This document shows positions 1 through 7,720 of a DNA stretch of 27,500 nt, in pieces. Origin of the DNA: Cristatella mucedo (taxonomy: Eukaryota; Bryozoa; Phylactolaemata; Cristatellidae); contig WPIO01000002.1 in the NCBI GenBank assembly GCA_009760855.2, positions 9,960,001-9,987,500 on the forward strand, read 5' to 3'. Every line of letters starts with the position of its first letter. The stretch's first letter is position 1. A program made the translations under genes and the position numbers. Under the pieces are notes generated by a model. That model searched no databases. It had not been told where the DNA came from and saw nothing but the letters and a program-made list of their open reading frames with translations.

Positions 1-229
1 TTCTTCACGGGTCCAGACGGACTCTGCTTCTGTCGCTGTTAGCCTAGTCTTTTCGAGGCAATATGAATCGCCATATTGTGTGGAGCCTCTACTTTGACAG
101 CCGGTTCTCGAGCCTTAGCTATATGCCAAAATGCCCATTATGGATGCAAGTGCCCGTCTCTTCCTCTGACTTGGTGCAGCTCAAAGGGAATCGCAACAAC
201 GATCTGACTTTGCTGGACCAACCTTCAGC

Positions 230-984
230 TATGACGAGTTCGGTTGGAAAATCATTGAAGACTTACAAATGATGAAATAATTCCCAATGTGTCTCTCTAT
301 GACGGTTTATCAGGTTTTCTCACCATCTTTGTCTTTTGGACACAAGACACTGCCAAGCGAACCAACAGAGGCGAAACAGCCTGCAGCAGACCGAGCCCTC
401 TACCTGTATTTTTTTGGGGGAGGGGACCAAAAATATCAACTGGAAGCCACTGGTTAATGTACGGAAGGTGCTGATGCCATAACTGATCATCAAATTGGTC
501 CTTGTGAAACAATGTGTCGCTGCTCTAGACAAGGGGTCGGCAGCTTTTGAGTACCTTCGAGGCTTCTCGCCAAAACTGACTTGAGCAATGGTCAAGCGTG
601 CGTCTTTGTGAACGACAGACACACTTATGTGAGTGCAATGAATTCCCCGGAAGCTCACGAGTAAGGTGAAAGCTGCTTTGAAGGACTTTGTCACAGTGCT
701 TCGGGGCTTAGTGGAAATAAAAATGCGGAAAGCTACAGCGAAAGTTGAGGCTCGGGTGAAGAACTAAGGCACAATGAGTAGCAGGATGTCCTTTAAAGTC
801 CAAATCTTTGAAGCTCATACTGAAAATAATGGAGAAAATGGCGGTTACTCGGAAGAGCAAAGTGGGCGCTTTCTCCGTGATTTACTGGACATTGAATATG
901 ATGCCACGACGAATAAAGATCATAAAAAATTAGAGGCTACTTTTTTGGGGCTGAGTCTTTTAAGGGATTTTAGTTCTAACCACT
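230..984 (+). pseudogene. Decayed copy of a dispersed uncharacterised metazoan ORF family
   Basis: Three pieces recall, from memory only, an uncharacterised protein family found in many copies in arthropod and mollusc genomes. Piece one, 230-277, reads YDEFGWKIIEDLQMM. Piece two, from 447, reads PLVNVRKVLMP, a TAA stop, then a stretch including KQCVAALDKGSAAFEYLRGF, ending at a TGA near 582. Piece three, about 666-984, includes KDFVTVLRGLVE and then RMSFKVQIFEAH and GGYSEEQSGRF, which match the family's SLKVHxLxxH and YSEEQGERFHQD region. Pieces two and three share a frame but are interrupted by stops at 480, 582 and about 765 and by indels. The family's function is not known to me; its copy number suggests it travels with, or is, a mobile element. 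The downstream part normally following FHQD is unrecognisable, so this copy is truncated and non-functional. The ATG at 774 opens a 70-codon frame that I regard as a remnant, not a gene. Confidence 0.5.
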
Positions 985-1167
985 AATCTAAAAAAAACTG
1001 CTCTCTTTTATATATCGTGCAGTCATTTTGCAAAGGCTCAGAATATTTGCAAATAAAATTTGAATATTTTTTCTTTTTTTCTGACTATCTTAACCAATAG
1101 TCGTGAATTCATCCGTTCTCTCATTGAAAATAATTACCTTTCAAATGTATCATATTTTGGTCTCACA
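985..1167. other. AT-rich spacer without recognisable gene
   Basis: Between the pseudogene and the first SINE the DNA is AT-rich with T-runs, such as the one at 1068-1080. I see no conserved reading frame or RNA gene. Confidence 0.4.
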
Positions 1168-1330
1168 TTGCCACCGTGCCTTTGTCCAACGGTAAGGTAC
1201 TGGATCCTCAAGACCCAGATCGTGGTTCGAGTCCTGCAACAAACAATGCTTTATTGTTTGATGCAAGAGGGGTGATAGCCACTATGACTCTCGTACCGTT
1301 ATATAAATGAGGCTGTTGAATCAGCTACCA
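1168..1330 (+). mobile_element. tRNA-derived SINE, variant head
   Basis: The head looks like a tRNA: a TCCAACGGTAAGG segment occupies the D-loop and box A position, a CTGG/CCAG anticodon-like stem follows, and a perfect box B (GGTTCGAGTCC) lies near 1213. The body runs through GGTGATAGCC and CTCGTACCGTTATATAAATG to the family end GGCTGTTGAATCAGCT at about 1310-1326. The 3' half matches the SINEs at 12853, 23855 and 24135, but the head differs from the common copies at 6341, 8063 and 20813. RNA polymerase III promoters of this type drive SINE transcription; this copy's activity is unknown. A LINE fragment follows immediately. Confidence 0.7.
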
Positions 1331-1462
1331 GATTTTGTCTCTCACTTTTAGGTCCCTTCATTCTTTGGCTCCAGCCTATTTATCAGATCTACTGCCCCAC
1401 CAGGCTAAGCATCGCTTTTTGGAATCTAACTGTTTACCTATACGTCGTACAAACCTATTCGT
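1331..1462 (+). mobile_element. L2/CR1-like LINE fragment, C-terminal coding part
   Basis: The sequence TCTCTCACTTTTAGGTCCC and the following CATTCTTTGGCTCCAGCCTA match the LINE copies at 11652 and 25320, in the part encoding the SLAPAYLSDLLP segment near the protein C-terminus. It then continues with GGAATCTAACTGTTTACC as in the 25380 copy, lacking about nine bases before that point. It ends near 1462 without the family's 3' tail, so it is an internal scrap. Its 5' boundary abuts the SINE end. Confidence 0.7.
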
Positions 1463-3047
1463 GTAACGGTGCTAACCCCATGCAGATGCGTGATTAATAC
1501 TGAGAAACTAGCCTGGCTAGCGCCTTCATGCACGGCTAACGAGTCGTCGAGACCGCCGATATAACTAGGAAAATGGACGGTATCAGAGAGGGCAGCAACC
1601 AAGAGAGCCTATACCTTAATATGGCGAGTCAATAGGGTTGATGGAGAGAGATATATTCAAGAACCGTGGAGAGATTCGAGTGTACGCCATCAGTGATAGC
1701 TTACAACTCACAAGTTCCACGCCCAAAGTACCGCTGACCGACGATCGCCACAGATGTTCAGCTCACACGTCCCGGCAAAATTCATAAGTAATTGCCTTCC
1801 GCGCTTGAACTGACGCCAGAGACACGGAGGGATCGCAAGTCTCTATCTGCTGCACGAGCCCCGACCAGAAGTTGCTACCGCTTAAGCGGGGCTGCCAAGA
1901 AAGGAAAACGAATAAAATAAACCTTAGCCAAAGGTCGACCGAGGTGTTTCGTCAAATTTCGCAGCTTTTTTATGCGCAACTAGTGGAACGGGGACTTTTC
2001 CAGACCACCAATCGCTTGCTTTGTGCAATTCAACGAGGTGTAACAATTCAGCCTCGCCCAAACAATATCCAACAAGTAGCCTGCGTACCGATGCCCAGCG
2101 CCAGCCAGCCACGCCTACTGGAAGAATTGTAGCCTACTATTCAACTGCAACAACCTTTGATGTGCGAAAAACATGACGGTTTCGTTGACGCTTCAGGTTT
2201 ACAAGCTCTATGATTATGGCTTAATAAAGGCGAATTGCTAGCGAACTATAGCTGGAATGGAGGGACATCGCTCATACGACCGCAGAGAAGCCATAAATGG
2301 GTTCAACCTGATCAAAGGTCTGGTCTGCTTCCGCTTCCTGACCGAGCAGGTCAGAGAAAGCGAACAGCACGCTGGGCATTTATTTGTCATTCACGGTAAG
2401 TAAACAGCATCGTTCCAAATAGCTATCGGGTGGGGGGCTATATTTGACCGCGATTCTTTTTATTGCCGCGCCATTTGCGAACGACATCTCCTGTTAACCC
2501 AATTCCGAGGCCGGATTATGGAGGTTACCTCTGGTTGGCTAGATTGTATTTGGCGGCCAGCGACAATTTTTGAATTGTCTGGCACTTAGCAGGAGCCAGA
2601 GAAGAACCCAAGAAGGTCGAGTTCGTTTTCCAATCGGCATCTTCAGGACTGACCGTGAGACTAATCAATGTCAGTACATATTTGTTGTTCAGAAAATGAC
2701 TCAATGTCTAGTGCTTGCATTTCTGCTTCCGTCATTGGCTTGTTACGCAGGAAAAACCATAATGCTTATTCGTACAATAGAAACTCACTTGTTTCACCAG
2801 TGATATGAGAAAATCAGAATTCTAAAAGCTCTCTTAAGGAATGTGTAGTCATTTCTACAAGCTTCATTACGTTGGCTTGCTCGGTCTAATAGCCGAAAAC
2901 ACGATAGCCTGCCTCTCTGTCGGCAGTCATTTGATCCAAGTGGCGCCGCAGAACTTTCGCATCGCTGCACGCCGCTCACAAGTTAGTGCTAAACAGCCTC
3001 AGACACGAGGAAGCCATTGACTAGATGGCGCTCTCCCTCCCTAGCCT
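1463..3047. other. Gene-free stretch, nothing recognised
   Basis: Only short frames occur here, none with recognisable motifs. A short frame from ATG 2696 begins MTQCLVLAFLLPSLACYA, which resembles a signal peptide, but it ends after 35 codons with no supporting context. I see no LINE or SINE in this part. Confidence 0.4.
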
Positions 3048-3299
3048 GACAGCATTTGGTGGGTTCCTGTGATTAGATCTTTATGTACTTATGCATGCCG
3101 ACACTGTTGCAGGCTGCCACTAACCACACTTGCATGCTGATCCTTTGCATGTCACCCCTAACCAGGTTATTCACGCTGTTTATCAAGCATGATACCCCTC
3201 ACCATTTGATCGTGTTTCCTTTGTGGCAAATGTAAAGCGCCTAGAAAGAGTTTGAGTTCTCTGAGGGCGCTTTATCAAGTGTATTGTTATTAATATTAT
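3048..3299 (+). mobile_element. 5'-truncated LINE, 3' UTR and tail
   Basis: The segment begins at GACAGCATTTGGTGGG and follows the 3' region of the copies at 10480-12164 and 24340-25835 through ATGCTGATCC and GTCACCCCTAACCAGG to the terminal hairpin. The hairpin arms AAAGCGCC and GGCGCTTT lie at about 3234-3272. It ends in GTATTGTTATTAATATTA, a degraded form of the family's TTA-repeat tail. Severe 5' truncation at an abrupt boundary is the normal result of incomplete target-primed reverse transcription. No coding sequence is left. Confidence 0.85.
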
Positions 3300-3369
3300 A
3301 GCCTGCTTAGGTAGCTCTCTGCCCTAAAAGTGCATGTAGACATGAAGTTAGTGAACCAGCTTCCTAGGG

Positions 3370-3789
3370 CTTACAGCAGGACGCCTGCTCAGCTGCTTTG
3401 CACGAATTCGCTCCACATGAAGGATCTACCACGATTGGCTCCTGATCAAGTGTAGAATATATTTCAAGATCTTCTGTCTGACTCACAGGGCACTTCAATC
3501 GCTAACACCAGCCTGCCTATCCGATCTCCTTGCGCCTCACGTGCGCTCTCTCGCCTCACGTGCTCTCTCTCTCTCTCTCTCTCGCCTCACGTGCTCTCTC
3601 TCTCTCTCTCTCTCGCCTCACGTGCTCTCTCTCTCGCCTCACGTGCTCTCTCTCTCTCGCCTCACGTGCTCTCTCTCTCTCGCCTCACGTGCTCTCTCTC
3701 TCTCGCCTCACGCTCTCTCTCTCTCTCTCTCTCTCGCCTCACGCGCTCTCTCTCTCTCGCCTCACGCTCTCTCTCTCTCTCTCGCCTCA

Positions 3790-3822
<33 letters not shown>

Positions 3823-5008
3823 CTCGCGCTCTCTCTCGCGCCTCGCGCTCTCACTCGCGCCTCGCGCTCTCTCACTCGCGCCTCGCGCTCTCTCTCTCGC
3901 GCCTCGCGCTCTCTCTCGCGCCTCGAGCTCTCTCTCGCGCCTCGAGCTCTCTCTCGCGCCTCGAGCTCTCTCTCGCGCCTCGAGCTCTCTCTCGCGCCTC
4001 GAGCTCTCTCTCGCGCCTCGAGCTCTCTCTCTCGAGCCTCGAGCTCTCTCTCGCGCCTCGAGCTCTCTCTCGCGCCTCGAGCTCTCTCTCGCGCCTCGAG
4101 CTCTCTCTCGCGCCTCGAGCTCTCTCTCGCGCCTCGAGCTCTCTCTCGCGCCTCGAGCTCTCTCTCGCGCCTCGCGCTCTCTCTCGCGCCTCGCGCTCTC
4201 TCTCGCGCCTCGCGCTCTCTCTCGCGCCTCGCGCTCTCTCTCGCGCCTCGCGCTCTCTCTCGCCTCGAGCTCTCTCTCGCGCCTCGAGCTCTCTCTCGCG
4301 CCTCGAGCTCTCTCTCGCGCCTCGAGCTCTCTCTCGCGCCTCGAGCTCTCTCTCGCGCCTCGCGCTCTCTCTCGCGCCTCGCGCTCTCTCTCGCGCCTCG
4401 CGCTCTCTCTCGCGCCTCGCGCTCTCTCTCGCGCCTCGCGCTCTCTCTCGCGCCTCGCGCTCTCTCTCGCGCCTCGCGCTCTCTCTCGCGCCTCACGCGC
4501 TCTCTCTCTCTCGCGCCTCACGCGCTCTCTCTCGCGCCTCACGCGCTCTCGCGCTTATCAGCAGCCGGTCGTTTCACCATCCGTGGCTCTAAATTGAAAT
4601 CCGTTGCTAATCAAGCAGTTCAGCTCCCATGCACCAAAAATGCGGAAATTGCTTCGCAGTATGGTCACCACATACAAAGACCTTGACGTATCTGTTCCGG
4701 TCAGCTTCCTCTTCTCTCTAGGGAACTAGTCTTTTGTTTGTTCCGGTTCTGCTGTACTCGCGTCCCTGTGTGCATGTCTGAGTGCATGTCTATCGCAAGT
4801 GGTATTACTAACCGGTGAAGGTGAGTGCCATGTTTGCTCAAGCATGCTGGCCTAAGCATGAGAGATTTTTGTTTTTGCCTGCCCGATACCCTCGTTGCAC
4901 GTCACTAACCCTTTGTGACTGATTCTCTTACAGCCAGTTGTAAGACATCAGGACATATATTTAATTCTCTTAAGGCGCTTTTAAAACAAACTATAAAATT
5001 ATTATTAC
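3370..5008 (+). mobile_element. LINE copy of a second L2/CR1-like lineage, split by a minisatellite
   Basis: From about 3379 one frame reads GRLLSCFARIRST, a stop, RIYHDWLLIKCRIYFKIFC and then LTHRALQSLTPACLSDLLA. This corresponds to the LINE C-terminal motif order RLL..., LHWLPVKxRIDFKIL, LxLAPAYLSDLL. After the 1-kb tandem array, 4558-4617 reads SAAGRFTIRGSKLKSVANQA, and then, after a one-base shift, FSSHAPKMRKLL and TYLFRSA. These correspond to the next expected motifs: a PRSRLKxxGDRAF-like stretch, APKLWNSLP and KTHLFRxAF. A tail-like TTAATTCTCTTAAGGCGCTT followed by ATTATTATTA lies at 4960-5007. Order and spacing agree apart from the array. The protein is dead, with stops and frameshifts. 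Motif comparison is from memory. Confidence 0.6.
3535..4553 (+). repeat. 19-bp-period CT-rich minisatellite
   Basis: The core of the array (about 3830-4490) consists of roughly 35 units of 19 bp, GCGCCTCGAGCTCTCTCTC or the variant with CGCGCTC in place of CGAGCTC. The 5' part (3535-3710) has longer units with CACGTG and expanded (CT)n. A transitional part with CACGCTC follows. The 3' end (4494-4553) has CACGCGCTC units. Variants come in blocks: CGCG about 3825-3915, CGAG about 3918-4160, CGCG to about 4262, CGAG to about 4360, then CGCG. Nineteen is not a multiple of three and the unit has no stops, so three plus-strand frames and two minus-strand frames stay open for hundreds of codons. These are not genes. 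Confidence 0.95.
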
Positions 5009-6272
5009 TGGCTTTGCTCCGTAAAAAATCAAGGGAAGTTTCAGTGCTGCCATTACAATTCGGGTGACTTCGTGAATGCAACTGAATGACCGCTGACCTA
5101 ACGGTAATCCCGGCCCAGCTATAGCACCTAGCCACTGCCGGGAAAGGACTCCGTATCACGACCTGGGCCATCAAGTGCTTAAATCTTACCTTCATTTCCT
5201 TTTTCTATTTGTGGCTTTGTCACAATTGAAGAAATTGTCGCTGAGCTTTGACAGCACTTTGAAGCTCCCGAGCTTTTTCTTCAGTCTCTTCCTGTTGTAG
5301 AGTTTTCTCGTATTGGGCGTTTCTGTGGAGTTTCGGCACCTTTTTCTTTGTTTTCTGCGATAGGTACGCTTATATTCTGCTCTCTTTGCTCCAAATTAAT
5401 TGCTGCGCAAACTCGCTGGTTTACAATGGCGGGCGGAAACCACTGGTTTTGTACGGAAATTAGCGTGGACCGGTGAAAAATCACAGAAAACTCTCAAACT
5501 TACTTTAAAAAGACGGGTCTGAGTCTGCATTGACCTAACTGGTGAGCCCTCCAACTGACTGCCAAGCGTAAGAGTTCTTGGTTAATAGAGAAAAATCTGT
5601 ATTGGAGGAAAAGGAAATGCATTTCAAAATTATATTTAATCATTTTCTCATTCAATGAACATAGATCTGAATTTATGAAATTTATTCGTCAGCGCAGGGT
5701 GGCATTTCAGCATTGAGTTGCGTGTACAGAGCTTACAGACGTGCTGATCATTTTTTTTAAATGTATATAAGTTGTTAGCCAGCGTTTCCCACACGGGCAG
5801 ATTCTATATTTGCGCACGTCCGTCGCTTACCAAAAGCAGGCGCAGCAAGGCATGACCAATTGAGAGTGCACGTTGCCGCTACACGGGCAAATTAGCAATT
5901 CATCCCCACTTTTGGTATGACGTTCAGAATTGTTTTACTGCTGTAGTAGTACTGTAAATATGACAAAGGTCGTAATGTGCCAGCGGCAGCCGCTTTGCGC
6001 TGCCGCAGTCCCCTGCCTACTGCTGCTGTGGCTCTGGATGGACTCATTTTTTGCTGCTCTGCCCTGTGTTTTTTTACGATCGGTGGCCGCACGATCGAAA
6101 GCCGGCTTCATGTTTTCCCCTGTCGACTTTGAATCGCGTGGCAGCATCTCTGCATTCAGCGATTCACTTTCGTCGATAAATCAAGGGAAAACCGCGACCT
6201 GCATGTTGTCGCGTGTAATGCTCCTACTGTTTGTGCAGCCTTCGCAACGGTGCGATCCGTCTTAGTTACGGA
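5009..6272. other. Gene-free stretch, nothing firmly recognised
   Basis: Only short frames occur. The sequence CACCTAGCCACTGCCGGG at about 5130 and its surroundings weakly recall a reversed, decayed SINE, but I cannot support that. A 101-codon frame from ATG 5960 contains a hydrophobic stretch and no recognised motif. The 13-mer ACACGGGCARATT occurs at 5791 and 5881. Confidence 0.35.
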
Positions 6273-6340
6273 GGTTCGTATGATTCGTCCTTTGCGTGCT
6301 CGTGCATGCTGGCTGACACTATGCCCGCCGCTACTAACTG

Positions 6341-6519
6341 GTGAGCCGTAATGGCTCACTAGGTAAGGTGGTTGCTTTTCACGACCTCGGCCCCGAGGTC
6401 GTGGGTTCGAATCCTGCAGTGGGCGATCCTTTATCGCCACTGCAAGCGGTGGTGATAGCCGCAAAGGCTCTTCTGTCGCTATACAAAAAGAAGCTGTTAA
6501 ATCAGCTAACATTTTTTTT
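6341..6519 (+). mobile_element. tRNA-derived SINE, main family
   Basis: The copy starts GAGCCGTAATGGCTCACTAGG (box A-like, TGGCTCACTAGG). An 11-bp perfect inverted repeat follows at 6380-6403, with arms CACGACCTCGG and CCGAGGTCGTG and a 2-base loop. A perfect box B, GGTTCGAATCC, lies at 6404-6414. The body continues with CACTGCAAGCGGTGGTGATA and GGCTCTTCTGTCGCTATAC, and the copy ends ATCAGCTAAC plus a T-run. It lies inside the LINE 3' end. An exact target-site duplication is not clear; the flanks share only a few bases (TAAC). Confidence 0.85.
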
Positions 6520-6641
6520 AACCGTATCTACATTTTGACCCTCTGCTTGTCACATCTAACAATGTTATGCTCGATGGCATTGTAAAGGTCACTAATAATC
6601 GTTTAGTTATGATTTCTTTACAGCATCTGTAAAGTTCCTAG

Positions 6642-6811
6642 AAAAAAATCCTAGCTGATTAAACAGCCTGTTTTTGTATAGTGACAGAAGAGCCTTTACG
6701 GCTATTACCACCGCTTGCAGTGGCGATAAATGATCGCCCACAGCAGGAATTGAACCCATGACCTCGGGAACGAGGTCGTGAAAGCAACTGCCTTACCTAG
6801 TGTGCCATCAC
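6642..6811 (-). mobile_element. tRNA-derived SINE, main family, inverted
   Basis: Read on the minus strand this begins GTGATGGCACACTAGGTAAG, then the hairpin CACGACCTCG...CGAGGTCATG, then a box B-like GGTTCAATTCC, and ends AATCAGCTAGGATTTTTTT. It sits within the last 60 bases of the LINE tail, between CCTAGAAA and AGATTTAGTTCTCTG. With the + SINE 120 bp upstream it forms a large imperfect inverted repeat, so a transcript through both could fold on itself. Confidence 0.85.
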
Positions 6812-6857
6812 AGATTTAGTTCTCTGAGGGTGCTATACAAATGTAATATCATTAATG

Positions 6858-7720
6858 TAAGCGTGACGTCATTGACAGTGGCGAACAAAATAACAAACTA
6901 ACTAGCTAAGAAAAACTTGCTCATTATAGGGACTGATGATTGCGAGTATTAGTTTTTGCGTGTGACATTTTTTGGCTCTGGGAAATGCTAACTTTACGTA
7001 GGACTTCGATAGACAGCAGCGAATTCGATTGCTGGTGAAAGTCAGGCGAGCCAGCTGCTGCAGCTGGCTCGCCTAACAAAAGAACATTCTTCGGCAGCAT
7101 ATCGATCGATCGGTGTTTTAATATTGGACATGGAACAGAAGTAATCGCCTCACTTGGGGAAGAGCACCTTGATTTTCTTGCCGCGTACTTGGGCATTCGT
7201 CTGCCCTCGGTGTACACAGCGAATTCTTAACCAATACAACTGGTTTTCTAGAACGTCTTCATTCTAGGCTCACGTCAAGAAACCGTAGAAACGTTTAGCT
7301 AAATAATATACCTAAATATTCCTAATGGTAATGTAATGGATTCTAAGAATCACACTTAATCAACGAAGTATTCTACCCGGAGATCCGGATTTCTCGCCAC
7401 CTTCAATTTCTGTATGAGAGTATCTAGCCGTCGAATGCTTGCAATTGAGCCTACTCGCACTCAGCCTTCTACTATGCTTGTAGAAAACGGTGATGCCACA
7501 CTATTAATTTCCACATTTTCTTTTGCTTTCGTTGTCTTTTATGATGCAGGCTGTTATTTCTTGCTGGTGTTTATATGCTGGCTTTTTTTGAACAGATCGT
7601 ATCGAAACGGCGTCTGTCAGTGAAATTTGCATGCAGCATTTTTACCGCGTGTCTTATGTTTTTCCTTTCATGAAGCTGCAGACTTTGGTAATAAGTAAAA
7701 CATTGTCGATTCCCCTGAAA
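6858..7720. other. Upstream region of the LIM-only gene
   Basis: No coding region is recognised here apart from weak frames on both strands. A perfect palindrome lies at 7044-7074. A pyrimidine run followed by an acceptor-like AG occurs at 7582-7594, and an upstream in-frame ATG is present at 7631. The promoter of the LIM-only gene may be here, but no clear TATA box or initiator can be defended. Confidence 0.35.
7044..7074. repeat. 31-bp perfect palindrome with a 1-base centre
   Basis: The arms are AGGCGAGCCAGCTGC and GCAGCTGGCTCGCCT, 15 bp each, flanking a single T. As RNA or single-stranded DNA it would form a strong GC-rich hairpin. It contains overlapping E-box cores (CAGCTG) on both arms. 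No LINE or SINE explains it. Confidence 0.9.

Larger units (their letters stand above)
6273..6857 (+). mobile_element. LINE 3' end interrupted by two SINEs
   Basis: Three separated blocks reconstruct one LINE 3' region. Block 6273-6337 starts GGTTCGTATGATTCGTCC and reaches CCGCTACTAA. Block 6520-6641 resumes with GACCCTCTGCTTGTCACATC and runs to TGTAAAGTTCCTAGAAA. Block 6812-6857 begins AGATTTAGTTCTCTGAGGG and ends in a short ATATCATTAATG tail. Their order matches the uninterrupted copy at 11930-12164. The gaps are filled by a + SINE and a - SINE. The LINE must therefore have been present before both insertions. Confidence 0.8.

Noticed and set aside
3530-4686. Long open frames (244-381 codons) on both strands, Ser/Leu/Arg/Ala-rich or Arg/Glu-rich
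   Set aside because: They are produced by a stop-free 19-bp tandem repeat that cycles through all frames; there is no domain and no start context.
5791-5893. Possible target-site duplication ACACGGGCARATT
   Set aside because: The 77-bp interval between the copies has no element features; probably chance or a local duplication.
5960-6265. 101-codon frame with a hydrophobic N-terminal stretch
   Set aside because: No known family, no splice context, and it ends next to LINE debris; hydrophobic runs of this kind are common by chance.
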